Source of the DNA: Pseudomonadota bacterium
GTDB lineage: Bacteria; Pseudomonadota; Gammaproteobacteria; Burkholderiales; Rhodocyclaceae
NCBI GenBank assembly: GCA_018262095.1
Contig: JAGTRW010000004.1
Location: 62,001-126,000, forward strand
Length of the DNA stretch: 64,000 bases
Direction of reading: 5' to 3'
The translations under genes and the position numbers were made by a program. This document shows, one piece after another, positions 38,011-47,426 of this stretch. The notes under the pieces are model-generated. The model was given only the letters and a program-made list of their open reading frames with translations, was not told where the DNA came from and did no database searches. How positions within the stretch are numbered: position 1 is the stretch's first letter; every line of letters begins with the position of its first letter.

Positions 38011-38910
38011 TTGACCCGCTCGCAAGCCAATTTTTTGCTCCTCGCGGTGGCCCTGATCTGGGGCTCGGCGTTTGTTGCCCAGGCCCAGGGCATGGCCGGG
38101 GTCGGGCCCTTCACCTTTACCGGGATCCGCTTCCTGCTCGGCGTCTGCATCGTCGCACCGCTCGCCTGGCGCGACCTGCGCCTGATTTCGCGGCGCCCGG
38201 TGCAACTTATGCGGCGCGATGCGCAGGGGGTGCTGGCGCTGGGCGCGCTGCTGACGCTGGGCGCGGTCTTTCAGCAGATCGGCATCACCACGACGACAGT
38301 GACCAACGCCGGTTTTCTGACCGCGCTCTACGTCCCGCTGGTACCGCTGATTTCCTGGCTGCTCATGCGCGTCAGGCCGCACTGGTCGGTGTGGCCGACG
38401 TCGATCGGTTGCCTGGTCGGCACCTGGATGCTGTCCGGCGCCGGTGGTGTCAGCCTGGGCATCGGCGACGCCTGGGTGATCGCCAGCAGCCTGTTCTGGG
38501 CCTTGCATGTGATCTACGTCGGGCGCCTTGCCGAACGCATTGGCGGCCCCTTTCTGGTCGCCTGCGGGCAGTTTCTGGTGTGTGGCCTCGCCTGCCTGCT
38601 GTGGGCGGGATTAACCGAGACGATCTCGCTTGACGGAATCCGGCAGGCGGCGTTGCCGATCATCTATACCGGCGTGCTGTCAGTCGGTTGCGCTTACACC
38701 GGGCAGGTCGTCGGCCAGCGCTATGCGGCGGCTGCCGACGCCGCGATCATTCTTTCGGCCGAGACGCTGTTCGCCGCGTTGTTCGGCTATTGGATGATGG
38801 ACGATCGCCTCAATGCCACGGGAATCGCCGGTTGTGCGCTGATTTTCGCCTGCATCGTCGCCGTGCAGATGATGCCTTTGATGGCGTCCAGACGCGTCGA
38901 GCGGATTTAG
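38011..38910 (+). CDS. EamA/DMT family transporter (RhaT/YdcZ-like exporter)
   Basis: 299 residues with ten TM helices in two EamA repeats (ANFLLLAVALIWGSAFVAQA and DAWVIASSLFWALHVIYVG as first-helix signatures). The start is TTG (LTRSQANF). These proteins export amino acids or metabolites; the substrate is unknown. Its TAG overlaps the stop codon of the convergent MarC gene. Confidence 0.88.
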   Translation: MTRSQANFLLLAVALIWGSAFVAQAQGMAGVGPFTFTGIRFLLGVCIVAPLAWRDLRLISRRPVQLMRRDAQGVLALGALLTLGAVFQQIGITTTTVTNAGFLTALYVPLVPLISWLLMRVRPHWSVWPTSIGCLVGTWMLSGAGGVSLGIGDAWVIASSLFWALHVIYVGRLAERIGGPFLVACGQFLVCGLACLLWAGLTETISLDGIRQAALPIIYTGVLSVGCAYTGQVVGQRYAAAADAAIILSAETLFAALFGYWMMDDRLNATGIAGCALIFACIVAVQMMPLMASRRVERI

Positions 38911-39515
38911 CGCAGCGCAAAGGCGATGCGGATCCCCGAGATCAGCATCTGTACCGCCATCGTCGTCAGGATCAGCCCCATCAGGCGTTCGAGCGCCTGC
39001 ATGCCGGCCTTGCCGAAGAGCCGCGCAAACCATCCGGAGCCGAGCAGGAACGCCGCGTTGATGGCGCTGGCCAGGATGATGGCGGCGACCCAGACGAAGA
39101 GCGCCTGTCCTGATTCGCGCGAGGCGAGCAGCACGGTGGCCAGCGCTGACGGTCCGGCGATCATCGGGATCGCCAAGGGGACGATGAAAGGTTCGCCGTC
39201 GGCTTCGTTCTCGGCGAGCTCGGCGCCGAGGTGGTTGGCCGGCGGAAAGACCATGCGCAGTGCGATCAGGAAAAGAATCAGGCCGCCGGCAATTTCGAGC
39301 GCCGGATCGGTGAGGCGCATTGCCAGCAGCAGCCAGTCGCCGACGAAGAGGAAGGCGACCAGCACGACGACGGCGACGGCGCTCTCGCGCAGGATGATGT
39401 GTCGGCGACGTGCGCTCGGGACCTGGCGCAGCAGCGACAGCACAAAGGGGATGTTGCCTAGCGGGTCGAGCACCAGCAGCAGCAGGAAAACAGAAGAAAA
39501 CAATTCGCCGTTCAT
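38907..39515 (-). CDS. MarC family integral membrane protein
   Basis: 202 residues, six TM helices. Family pattern: FLLLLVLDPLGNIPFVLSLL, GDWLLLAMRLTDPALEIAGG, VPLAIPMIAGPSALATVLL (the conserved P-I-A-G-P motif). Despite the name, a role in antibiotic resistance is not established. I chose the ATG at 39515 (GGGACGGG upstream); an ATG at 39527 is possible. The gene is convergent with the EamA gene with overlapping stops. Confidence 0.88.
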   Translation of the reverse strand: MNGELFSSVFLLLLVLDPLGNIPFVLSLLRQVPSARRRHIILRESAVAVVVLVAFLFVGDWLLLAMRLTDPALEIAGGLILFLIALRMVFPPANHLGAELAENEADGEPFIVPLAIPMIAGPSALATVLLASRESGQALFVWVAAIILASAINAAFLLGSGWFARLFGKAGMQALERLMGLILTTMAVQMLISGIRIAFALR

Positions 39516-39595
39516 CGCCCGTCCCATCGTGGTCTGCCGCTGGAAAACGCAAACGGCGCCGCGATCAGCGGCGCCGCTATTCGAGAATCCTGATT

Positions 39596-41014
39596 CTAGT
39601 TCAGGTTGTAGCGCGCCATCAGGTTGACGCGCGACATGTCGCCCTTGTCGCCGAGCAGTGTCTCGCGTTCGCCCCAGATGTACTCGAGGCCGACATCGAC
39701 CAGCTTGATCGGGTTCCAGATGCCGCCGATGTGGGCCTGGGTGACGCGGCGGTTGACGCCGTACTGGCCGGTGCCGAAGCCATTGGCAATGGCAAAGTCG
39801 GTGTAGTCGTTGTTATAGGTCTTCTGGGTGCCGAGGACGAAGTTCATGCGAAAGGTCTCGCTGAACTTGCGCTGATAGCCGAGCACCAGACCCAGCGATT
39901 TTTCCATCAACACCTTGTTGGCCACCGGGTCGTACGAAGCGCCCTCGATGTAATTGAAGTAGCGGCCAATACCGTGACCGCCGGTGACGATCCAGCTGAT
40001 GAAGTCGTCGCCGACGGTCTTGATCTGGCCGCTCGCCGCCAGACCGTAGCCGCGGTTCGACTGGTTGGCATTCTGCGTAACGCCCGGCGCGACGTTGATG
40101 TCGCCGTTGACGCGCAGTTCATGCGTGACACCACGGAAGCTCAAGGAACCCCAGTTGAAGGTTCGATCCCAGCGCGCGACAAGGTCGGGCACCTTGGCGA
40201 AGCCTGCCGACGTCGCCGTACCGGTCGGGTCGAGCACGTAGCTCGACGAGTTCTCGATCGCCGCCGAGAAGTTGCCGTATTCGGGCGTCGTGTAGGTGTA
40301 GCGGATCTGCGGTTGGCGGATGAAGGTCGATCCGATCGGGCCGTTGAAATCGACGGTCTCCGGCGTGTTGTCGACATCCATGAACGTCGACCAGGTCTGG
40401 CCGACCAGCCACGGCCCCAGCTGGAAGTACGCGTGGCGCAGGCGGAAGCCATAACTGTTGGTCGCCTGCTGGGTGTAGATGCTTTGCAGCGAGCCATCGA
40501 CCTGCGAGTTGCCGGTACGCGGGTCGTTGTTGAAGTCGCCCTCGACCTTGGCCATCAGCTGGCCGTATTGTGTCGGCGTCGACGCTTCGACGCCGATGCG
40601 CGAGGTGCGTGCCGTGAGGTAGGCTTCGCCGCTGCGCTGGGCATTGGCCGAGCCGCGCAGCGGCATGTAGGGCATGAAAGTCGAGTAGTCGTTGGCGCCG
40701 CCGTCGCCCTTCCACTCCTTGACCATGTCGACCTCGGCGACACCGTAGAGGCGCACCGAAGTGTCGGAGCCGGGGACGCGGAACGAGCCGGGGATGTCGC
40801 CGCCGACGACCGCTTCCTTGCCCTGCGCGGCGACCTGATCCTTGAGCTCGGAAACTTCCTTGGCCGACGGGGTCGACGCCTTAAGCGCTTGCAGTTGCTC
40901 CATCAATTGCTTCATCTGCGATTCGAGCTGCGCGATGCGCTCAGCGTCCGAGGCGTGGGCGGTCGAGCCGAGGCCGATGGCGAGTAATGCGAGGGCGACT
41001 TGCTTGAGCTTCAT
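39596..41014 (-). CDS. DcaP-like trimeric outer membrane porin
   Basis: 472 residues. A signal peptide (MKLKQVALALLAIGLG, cleavage after AHA), an N-terminal coiled coil (AERIAQLESQMKQLMEQLQALK) and then a beta-barrel rich in alternating aromatic residues, ending in a hydrophobic strand (NLMARYNLN). The conserved LYGVAEVDMVKEW and WSTFMDVDNTPETVDFNGP segments are typical of DcaP-type channels for dicarboxylates and similar anions. The ATG at 41014 has a CGGAGA ribosome site. It lies just downstream of an amino acid ABC operon on the same strand, so porin and importer may serve one substrate. Confidence 0.85.
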   Translation of the reverse strand: MKLKQVALALLAIGLGSTAHASDAERIAQLESQMKQLMEQLQALKASTPSAKEVSELKDQVAAQGKEAVVGGDIPGSFRVPGSDTSVRLYGVAEVDMVKEWKGDGGANDYSTFMPYMPLRGSANAQRSGEAYLTARTSRIGVEASTPTQYGQLMAKVEGDFNNDPRTGNSQVDGSLQSIYTQQATNSYGFRLRHAYFQLGPWLVGQTWSTFMDVDNTPETVDFNGPIGSTFIRQPQIRYTYTTPEYGNFSAAIENSSSYVLDPTGTATSAGFAKVPDLVARWDRTFNWGSLSFRGVTHELRVNGDINVAPGVTQNANQSNRGYGLAASGQIKTVGDDFISWIVTGGHGIGRYFNYIEGASYDPVANKVLMEKSLGLVLGYQRKFSETFRMNFVLGTQKTYNNDYTDFAIANGFGTGQYGVNRRVTQAHIGGIWNPIKLVDVGLEYIWGERETLLGDKGDMSRVNLMARYNLN

Positions 41015-41075
41015 GGCGTCTCCGTGAGTTGATTGTTTTCTGGCGTTGATTGGGGGTTCGGGTTGGGGGGGGGCA

Positions 41076-41828
41076 TCAGAAGCCGTGCCTGACCTGCGAC
41101 AGGAAAGCCTGCGCACGTTCGTGGTCGGGGTTCGAAAAGAACGCTTGCGGCGTGGTGTCCTCGAGAATCGCGCCTTCGTCGAAGAAGATCACGCGGTCGG
41201 CGACTTCCCTGGCGAAGCCCATTTCGTGGGTCACGACCAGCATGGTGATCCCGGTGTGCGCGAGTTCGCGCATCACGGTCAGCACTTCGTTAACCATCTC
41301 CGGGTCGAGCGCCGAAGTCGGTTCGTCGAACAGCAACACCTTGGGGTCCATCGCCAGCGCGCGCGCGATCGCCACGCGCTGCTGCTGTCCGCCGGAGAGC
41401 TGTACCGGATACTTGTGCGCCTGGTTCTTCAGACCAACGCGTTCGAGCAGCGCCATGGCCCTGGCTTCGGCGTCCTGGCGTGACATCTTGCGCACGCGGA
41501 TCGGCGCCAGCGCGACGTTGCGCAGGATCGACAGGTGCGAGAACAGGTTGAAGCTCTGGAAGACCATTCCCACTTCGCGGCGGATGGCGTCCAGATGCTG
41601 CAGATTGTCGTTGAGCTCGATGCCGTCGATGATGATTTCGCCAGCGTCGTGGGTTTCGAGTCGGTTGAGGGTGCGCAGAAAAGTCGATTTTCCCGAGCCC
41701 GACGGGCCGACGATCGCCGTGACCTGGCCTTCGGAGAAACTGGCGGAAACGCCACGCAGCGCATAGAAACTGCCAAAGCGCTTATCGACGTTGCGCGCGA
41801 TGATGATCGGTTGGGGCGTGCTGTTCAT
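41076..41828 (-). CDS. Polar amino acid ABC transporter ATP-binding protein
   Basis: 250 residues, GlnQ/ArtP-like. Walker [10 protein letters not shown], signature [17 protein letters not shown], Walker [17 protein letters not shown], switch His in [14 protein letters not shown]. Third gene of the binding protein-permease-ATPase operon; 12 bases separate it from the permease. Confidence 0.94.
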   Translation of the reverse strand: MNSTPQPIIIARNVDKRFGSFYALRGVSASFSEGQVTAIVGPSGSGKSTFLRTLNRLETHDAGEIIIDGIELNDNLQHLDAIRREVGMVFQSFNLFSHLSILRNVALAPIRVRKMSRQDAEARAMALLERVGLKNQAHKYPVQLSGGQQQRVAIARALAMDPKVLLFDEPTSALDPEMVNEVLTVMRELAHTGITMLVVTHEMGFAREVADRVIFFDEGAILEDTTPQAFFSNPDHERAQAFLSQVRHGF

Positions 41829-41840
41829 GGGGTCGTCCGC

Positions 41841-42599
41841 CTAGCGCTTCTGGCCGACGTCAAGCCGTGCCTCAAGCGCCGCCGTGAGGGTCGTGAATGC
41901 GGTGGTCAGGATCAGATAAATGGCGGCGATCGTCAGAAACACCGGTATCGGTTGAAAGCTCTCGGCCTGCACGCGGTAGCCGACCATCGTCAACTCGACG
42001 ACGCTGATGACGTAGGCCAGCGACGAGTCCTTGACCAGCGACGCCATGTTGTTGGCCAGCGCCGGCAGCGCGACGCGCAGGCTCTGCGGCAGCACGACGT
42101 CGAGGAAAGTCTGCAACGGCGTCAGGCCGAGCGCCTTGGCGGCCTCGACCTGGCCGTGCGGTACCGCCAGAATGCCGGCGCGAACGCACTCGGTGTTGTA
42201 GGCGCCGATGTTGAGCGACAGTGCGATCGCGGCGCACGCGAAATCCGAGAGACTGATGCTTGTCGGCATGATCGACGGGACCGCCAGCCAGACGAACAGG
42301 ATCTGCAGCAACAGGGGCGTGCCGCGGATCAGCCAGACGTAGAAGTCGCAGAGCAGGCGCAGCGGCATGAATTTGGAAAGCTTGCCAATTCCCGCCAAGA
42401 TCCCGAGTACGACGCCGACAGACCCGGAAATGAGCGTCAGCCAGACGGTGATGCGCGCGCCTTCGGTGAACTGCTGGGCAGCCGGGCCGATCGGCGCCGG
42501 CGCTGCCGACAGCGGGATGGCCACTCCCCAGAGGAAGAAGAGCAGGCCGGCCATTGCGCCAAACATGGTCCAGCCAGGGTATTTCTTGGTCCAGTTCAT
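41841..42599 (-). CDS. Polar amino acid ABC transporter permease
   Basis: 252 residues, HisM/GlnP type. TM helices include MFGAMAGLLFFLWGVAIPL and ISGSVGVVLGILAGI. The EAA loop (GQVEAAKALGLTPLQTFLDV) that docks with the ATPase is intact. The ATPase gene is 12 bases downstream and the binding-protein gene 15 bases upstream. Confidence 0.93.
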   Translation of the reverse strand: MNWTKKYPGWTMFGAMAGLLFFLWGVAIPLSAAPAPIGPAAQQFTEGARITVWLTLISGSVGVVLGILAGIGKLSKFMPLRLLCDFYVWLIRGTPLLLQILFVWLAVPSIMPTSISLSDFACAAIALSLNIGAYNTECVRAGILAVPHGQVEAAKALGLTPLQTFLDVVLPQSLRVALPALANNMASLVKDSSLAYVISVVELTMVGYRVQAESFQPIPVFLTIAAIYLILTTAFTTLTAALEARLDVGQKR

Positions 42600-42614
42600 T
42601 TTAGGAAGCCTGGC

Positions 42615-43388
42615 CTACGGGTGGCAGTTAATGTCCGTCTTGAAGAATTTTTGCGAAAGCGCAGCCAAGGTGCCGTCCTGCTTGAGGTCGGCGAGCGCCT
42701 GGTTGAGCTTGTCGATGAACTCCTTGTTGTTCTTGCGCAGGATCATCGAGACGCGTTCGACGAAGATCTGTTCGCCGGCAACGATTCCCGAATCGGGGTT
42801 CTTTTCGAGTGTGGCCTTGATCAGCCACTTGTCGGAAATCCAGGCGTCGATCTTGCCGGCCTTGAGCGCCGAAAAGACTTCCGGGTCGGCCTTGTAGGTC
42901 TTCAGTTCCTTGATTCCGGGTATTTTCTTGGCGTTCTCGGCGTAGCTGGTCGCCAGCTGTACTCCGACAGTCTTGCCATTGAGCGATGCCACGGTCAGCG
43001 AACCGTCCTTGTGCGCAGCGATCTGTCCGCCAGTGCAGTAGTGCGGGCTGGCAAAATCAACTGCCTTGGCGCGTTCTTCAGTATAGCCGTGCGAGGCGAT
43101 CGCGAAGTCGAAGCGATCCTGGCGGATCGAGGCGAGCTGCGCGTCGAACGAAACGACGCGCCATTCGAGCTTGAGGCCAAGTTTCTTGGCGACGGCTTCG
43201 GCGACCTCGACCTCATAACCGGTCAGCTTGGGGCCTTCAAAATAGTTGAAGGGGTAGAACGCGCCTTCGGTCGCGGCGATGATCGTTCCCGATTCCTTGA
43301 TGACGCTCCAGTCACGTGCAACAACCGGGGTCGAAAACAGGATCGCCAAAGGAATGGCAGCACCCAACAATTTGGCCAGCAATCGCAT
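42615..43388 (-). CDS. Polar amino acid ABC transporter substrate-binding protein
   Basis: 257 residues, family 3 solute-binding protein. Signal peptide with cleavage after TPVVA (or VVARD). Characteristic segments: TEGAFYPFNYFEGPKLTGYE, FDFAIASHGYTEERAKAVDF, GKTVGVQLATSYAE. First gene of the operon. The ligand cannot be read from sequence with confidence. Confidence 0.92.
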   Translation of the reverse strand: MRLLAKLLGAAIPLAILFSTPVVARDWSVIKESGTIIAATEGAFYPFNYFEGPKLTGYEVEVAEAVAKKLGLKLEWRVVSFDAQLASIRQDRFDFAIASHGYTEERAKAVDFASPHYCTGGQIAAHKDGSLTVASLNGKTVGVQLATSYAENAKKIPGIKELKTYKADPEVFSALKAGKIDAWISDKWLIKATLEKNPDSGIVAGEQIFVERVSMILRKNNKEFIDKLNQALADLKQDGTLAALSQKFFKTDINCHP

Positions 43389-43755
43389 GACTACTCCTGA
43401 TGTACGTAGATGGGGGGCAACGCTAGCGCGCCACAGGTCCGGAACGGCCGGGCACGATAGCTAAGCGGGCGTCAGATTACAGCAAAGCCGCGAGCAGTTG
43501 GGGAAAAGGTGGTGAATCGGCGAAGGCGCTCAAAACGTCGATTGCCGGATGTTTCGCTGCAGCGACCGCTGGCTTTGCAGGTGCCAACTTCCGCGCGATA
43601 TCGCCAGCGCTCGACGGTCGAAAATGAAGTGTTGTAAATTAACAACAATCGAGGCTGAGCTTGCTTGGAATTGAGTCCGCCATTGGCACGGCGGTCGATC
43701 AGAAATCCGCTTTCTCTTGGCCTGTTCCTGGCGGCAATGTGGTGTCAATAGCAAA
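43389..43755. other. Gene-free region upstream of the amino acid ABC operon
   Basis: 367 bases with short open frames but no convincing gene. It must carry the promoter of the minus-strand ABC operon. The only structure I see is GTTGT-6-ACAAC at 43631-43646 within an A/T-rich patch (TGTTGTAAATTAACAACA), a possible operator. No tRNA or small RNA is evident. Confidence 0.5.
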
Positions 43756-43787
43756 GAAAAACGCCAAGACCTTTCGGTCTTGGCGCT
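43756..43787 (-). terminator. Intrinsic terminator of ssrA
   Basis: GCCAAGACC/GGTCTTGGC stem with a TTTC loop. On the minus strand it is followed by a U-tract (AAAAA on the plus strand). It lies just beyond the tmRNA 3' end. Confidence 0.9.
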
Positions 43788-43791
43788 TAAT

Positions 43792-44155
43792 TGGTGGAGG
43801 CGGGGGGGATCGAACCCCCGTCCGCAAGTCCTCTACAGACAGTTCTACATACTTAGTCCGGTCATTTTGGTTTTAACCGTTGCACGCCGGCCGAACAGGC
43901 TTGCTTCAGGCGAGTTACCTTGGATTTAGCCCCGGCCAAAGTAACCCTGGCAGGGGCGAGCCTCTGTAAATGACGCTGCAGTGAGTTGCCTCACCTGACC
44001 CAGAGACCAGTCAGTACAGCGGTCCAACCGCCTAAGCGGCTAGAGCAAAACGCTCGTCGTTGGCGTTTAGTAGTTTCCAGATGGATTTACGAGGTGACTG
44101 GTCCTCGGTATGCCCTGCACTGCTTTGCAACCCACGTCGAAGCCAGGTCGCCCCC
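43792..44155 (-). ncRNA. ssrA: Transfer-messenger RNA (tmRNA)
   Basis: Rescues stalled ribosomes by trans-translation. The acceptor stem pairs the 5' GGGGGCG with the 3' CGCCTCC before an encoded ACCA end. The T-arm loop GGTTCGATCCC-type sequence is present near the 3' end, and the 5' D-like part GGGGGCGACCTGGCTTCGAC is highly conserved. The tag reading frame at 44064-44032 encodes ANDERFALAA then TAG, a typical betaproteobacterial tag. Length about 364 bases. The 5' and 3' ends are placed from the acceptor stem. Confidence 0.96.
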
Positions 44156-44269
44156 ATTTTGCAGATGCCAATTAGACCCGACATCCACTGAAAAGTTTCC
44201 GCAGAGCCTTGATTCTATCACGCGCTGATGTTGCGGGCGGTACTATTTCGCCGCCGCGCGTGCGCTCGC

Positions 44270-44968
44270 TCAAACCGCCTTGACGGTGTGCAGCAGGTAG
44301 TTGACGTCGGTGTCGCGTCCGAGTCGGTAGTGCTGCGTGAACGGATTGTAGGTCATGCCGATCAATTCATCGGGTTCGAGGCCGACGCTTTTCGCCCAGC
44401 GCGAAAGCTCGGAGGGCTTGATGAATTTGGCGTAATCGTGCGTGCCCTTGGGCAGCAACTTGAGGATGTACTCGGCGCCGACGACAGCGAGCACGTAGGC
44501 TTTGGCGTTGCGGTTGAGCGTCGAGAAGAAGACGTGTCCGCCGGGCTTGACCAGCGCGGCACAGGCGGCAATGGTGCTGGCCGGGTTGGGGACGTGTTCG
44601 AGCATTTCCATGCAGGTGACAATGTCGAAGCTGCCAGCGGCCTGCGCCGCGAATTCCTCGGCCGAGATCTTCTGGTAGTCAACCTGGTTGCCGCTTTCCA
44701 GCAGGTGCAGGCGTGCCACCGCCAGCGCTTTGTCCGAAAGGTCGATGCCGGTGACCTCGGCGCCGCGTTGGGCCATGCTTTCCGAGAGGATCCCGCCGCC
44801 GCAGCCAATGTCGAGAACCTTCTTTCCTGAAATTGCGGCGTGGCCGTCAATCCATTCCAGGCGCAACGGGTTGATTTCGTGCAGCGGCTTGAACTCGCTG
44901 CTCGGGTCCCACCAGCGATGGGCAAGCTGGCTGAATTTATCGAGTTCGTTCTGGTCGGCGTTGAGCAT
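44270..44968 (-). CDS. ubiG: Ubiquinone biosynthesis O-methyltransferase UbiG
   Basis: Methylates the two hydroxyls formed during ubiquinone synthesis. 232 residues. SAM motif [17 protein letters not shown], post-I ITGID-type segment ([14 protein letters not shown]), [11 protein letters not shown], and [18 protein letters not shown] chose the ATG at 44968 ([12 protein letters not shown], the family's usual beginning); a TTG at 45001 would sit in the preceding terminator. It is downstream of the OmpA-type gene, separated by a terminator. Confidence 0.94.
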   Translation of the reverse strand: MLNADQNELDKFSQLAHRWWDPSSEFKPLHEINPLRLEWIDGHAAISGKKVLDIGCGGGILSESMAQRGAEVTGIDLSDKALAVARLHLLESGNQVDYQKISAEEFAAQAAGSFDIVTCMEMLEHVPNPASTIAACAALVKPGGHVFFSTLNRNAKAYVLAVVGAEYILKLLPKGTHDYAKFIKPSELSRWAKSVGLEPDELIGMTYNPFTQHYRLGRDTDVNYLLHTVKAV

Positions 44969-44998
44969 GGTGGGCAAGGTCTCCAGGAATTGTGGAAA

Positions 44999-45034
44999 CA
45001 AAAAAGCCCTGCCGAAGCAGGGCTTTTTTTTTTA
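44999..45034 (-). terminator. Intrinsic terminator after the OmpA-family gene
   Basis: AGCCCTGC-CGAA-GCAGGGCT with A- and T-runs on both sides (AAAAAA left, TTTTTTTTTT right), so it can work in both directions. It ends minus-strand transcription of the OmpA-family gene 14 bases past its stop and separates it from ubiG. Confidence 0.92.
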
Positions 45035-45047
45035 AACGGCAGAATGA

Positions 45048-45728
45048 TTACTTGGCGGTACCGATGATTTCGATATCGACACGACGGTCAGGTTGCAGGC
45101 AAGCGATGACCTTGGCGCTCTTCGGGCCCTTGCACTGACCCGGCTTGGTAACCGGCTGCTTGCTGCCCTTGCCTTCGGTGTAAACACGGTTGGCCGGGAT
45201 GCCCTTCTTGACGACGTAGTCCTTGACGGCGGCGGCGCGCTTTTCCGAAAGCTTCTGGTTGTAGGCGGCGCTACCGATACGGTCAGCGTGACCGACGGCG
45301 ATAACCACTTCGAGGACCAGGCTTTGCGACTTGGCGACGACTTCGTCAAGCTTCTTCATGCCTTCGGGACGCAGCGTCGCTTTATTGAAGTCGAACAGCG
45401 CGTCGGCGGCGACGGTGATCTTCTCACCAGCCGGCTTCGTGCCCGAGGTCGAGGGAGCGGCAGGAGCAGCGGCAACCTTCGGTTCGCAGACTTCCTTGGC
45501 GATCAGGTCCTTGTCGCATTTGCAACCAGCCGGATCCGCAGCCGCGCCGGCCGGGGTCCAGAAGCCGGTACGCACACAAAGACCGAAATTGCTGGTGGCG
45601 ACTTCGCCGCGGCCGTCGATGACGTAGACGCGATTGTTACTGGTGCCTTGTGCTTGCGCCAGCGAGGCACAGAGGCCGAGAGTGGCGGCCAGCACGGCCA
45701 TGATTGAGTTTTTTACAGTTTTGTTCAT
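45048..45728 (-). CDS. OmpA-family outer membrane/periplasmic protein
   Basis: 226 residues. Signal peptide cleaved after AQAQ, a short N-terminal domain with Cys residues (NFGLCVRTGFW, GCKCDKDLIAKEVCEP), an Ala/Pro linker, and a C-terminal OmpA domain binding peptidoglycan (ALFDFNKATLRPEGMKKL, GHADRIGSAAYNQKLSEKRA, CLQPDRRVDIEI). No beta-barrel is present, so it is not a full OmpA. It has a strong terminator and is probably highly expressed, as usual for this family. Confidence 0.9.
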   Translation of the reverse strand: MNKTVKNSIMAVLAATLGLCASLAQAQGTSNNRVYVIDGRGEVATSNFGLCVRTGFWTPAGAAADPAGCKCDKDLIAKEVCEPKVAAAPAAPSTSGTKPAGEKITVAADALFDFNKATLRPEGMKKLDEVVAKSQSLVLEVVIAVGHADRIGSAAYNQKLSEKRAAAVKDYVVKKGIPANRVYTEGKGSKQPVTKPGQCKGPKSAKVIACLQPDRRVDIEIIGTAK

Positions 45729-45806
45729 CTGGGTTTCCCTCGTTAGTTAAAGCCTGCGGTTTTTCGTCCGCATGGCCTGTTACGCCTCATTATTGATAAA
45801 ACATAG

Positions 45807-47144
45807 TCAAACATTGCGCGGACAAATTTGATTCTGCCACAAAGCCGCGAGTTTTATCAACTCAATTTCGTTGGTTTCAAGCAGGTGACCGTTTGCGACA
45901 CGAATGCGGCCTGCAATCCACACGTCAGAAACATGCTCACGTCCTGCGGAGTACACAAGAAGCGATGCGGCATTGTAGCATGGGGTCAATCCGACGTCAT
46001 TGACGTCGATGGCGCAAAGGTCGGCGGCCTTGCCGACGGCGATCGAGCCGATCTGCGCGTCGAGGCCCAGCGCCTGGGCGCCGCCGAGCGTCGCCATGCG
46101 GAGCGCCTGGTGCGCGCCGACGGCTTCGGCTTGTCCGCTGCTTCCCTTGGCCAGCAAGGCGGCCAGGCGCATCTCCTGAAACATGTCGAGACGGTTGTTG
46201 CTGGCTGCGCCGTCGGTTCCCAGGCCAATGTTGACGCCCTGTTCGGTGAGCGCGGTGAGCGGCGCGATGCCGCTCGCCAGCTTGAGATTCGAGCTCGGGC
46301 AGTGGGCGATCGAGCAGCCCTGCTGGGCGAGCAGCGCGATTTCTTCGGCGTTGAGATGGACGCCGTGGGCGCCGATCAAGGCGGGGCTGAGCAGTCCGAG
46401 TCGGCGCAGGCGCTCGATCGGGCGCATTCCGAAGCGTTGCCGGCTGTCGTCGATTTCCTGTTTTGTTTCATGAAGATGCAGGTGAATTGGCAAGTCGCAC
46501 TGTTCGGCCAGTGTCAGCACCTGGCTGAAATTGCGGTCGTTCACGGTGTATGGCGCGTGCGGGGCGAGGCAAAAACTGAGCAGCGGCTCGTCGCGCAAGT
46601 CGTCACGGGCGGCCAACCCCTTGGCCAGATAGTCGTCGGCGTCCGCCGCATAGCCGGTCGGAAAGTCCAGTGTAATCAATCCGATGGCGGCGCGAATGCC
46701 GCACGACAGCGCGGCCTTGGCGGTGGCCTTGGGGTAGAAGTACATGTCGTTGAAACAGGTGGTGCCGCCGCGCAGCATCTCGGCGCAGGCGAGCAGCGTG
46801 CCGTCATGGACGAATTGCGCCGAGACGTGCTTGGCCTCGGCCGGCCAGATATGGTTCTGCAGCCAGTCCATCAGCGGCAGATCGTCGCCAAGGCCGCGCA
46901 GCAGCGTCATCGCGGCGTGCGTGTGCAGGTTGACGAGGCCCGGGATCAGGATGTGGTGCGGCAGTTGTTTGACCTCACGCGCGGAAAATCGGGCGCTCGC
47001 GTCAGACTGTTGCAAAATTGCAACAATCTTGCCTTTGTCGATCGCCACCGCGTGATTTTCGAGAACGACATTGGCCGGTTCAACAGGGATTATCCAGCGC
47101 GCTTCGATGAGCAGATCGATTGGGGTGGTCATTGAGTCAGTCAT
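45807..47144 (-). CDS. mtaD: Amidohydrolase, MtaD/TRZ-ATZ type (5-methylthioadenosine/SAH deaminase)
   Basis: 445 residues. Metal-dependent hydrolase of subtype ATZ/TRZ: LVNLHTHAAMTLLRGLGDDLP metal site, HLHETKQEIDDS, GAHGVHL, SIAHCPSSNLKLASGIAP and GLGTDGAASNN with the catalytic Asp. Predicted to deaminate SAH or methylthioadenosine; this is from family membership and the classical neighbourhood with ubiG and gyrA. The start is uncertain between ATGs at 47144 and 47132; neither has a strong ribosome site. Confidence 0.85.
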   Translation of the reverse strand: MTDSMTTPIDLLIEARWIIPVEPANVVLENHAVAIDKGKIVAILQQSDASARFSAREVKQLPHHILIPGLVNLHTHAAMTLLRGLGDDLPLMDWLQNHIWPAEAKHVSAQFVHDGTLLACAEMLRGGTTCFNDMYFYPKATAKAALSCGIRAAIGLITLDFPTGYAADADDYLAKGLAARDDLRDEPLLSFCLAPHAPYTVNDRNFSQVLTLAEQCDLPIHLHLHETKQEIDDSRQRFGMRPIERLRRLGLLSPALIGAHGVHLNAEEIALLAQQGCSIAHCPSSNLKLASGIAPLTALTEQGVNIGLGTDGAASNNRLDMFQEMRLAALLAKGSSGQAEAVGAHQALRMATLGGAQALGLDAQIGSIAVGKAADLCAIDVNDVGLTPCYNAASLLVYSAGREHVSDVWIAGRIRVANGHLLETNEIELIKLAALWQNQICPRNV

Positions 47145-47356
47145 TTTTGGGTGGCGAGGGTCGGGTGATGTAAGTCGGTGCGGTGAATTTTCGGCAAGCT
47201 TACTTGGGATCAGCAGACTTTTCGACACGTTGCTCACTTTTTACCGAGGCAGAAAACGCTGTGGCCAATGGCCGGGCTTTTTTTTGCGACGACCGAGGTC
47301 GGTGCGCTGAATCAATTTTGCCGTCTGCGGTTTCGGGCTGGGCGCTGAGTGCGTGG

Positions 47357-47362
47357 TAGAAT
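47357..47362 (+). promoter_or_regulatory. Candidate -10 box for gyrA
   Basis: TAGAAT preceded by TGG, about 65 bases before the gyrA start. The -35 region is weak. gyrA is commonly controlled by supercoiling, where a suboptimal promoter would fit. Confidence 0.35.
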
Positions 47363-47426
47363 TACCGGTTTAGTCAAGACGACAATCGTCGTAGTTTGGC
47401 TCTTGCCGGAACTCTTTGGATAGACA

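Noticed and set aside
41076-43400. Long plus-strand frame across the amino acid ABC operon (starting near 41535)
   Set aside because: Antisense to three well-supported genes; composition is typical of antisense shadows in this genome.
43792-43860. tRNA-like 3' end with GGTTCGATCCC-type arm on the minus strand
   Set aside because: It is the tRNA-like domain of tmRNA, not a separate tRNA gene: the acceptor stem partner lies about 360 bases away and the tag frame is in between.
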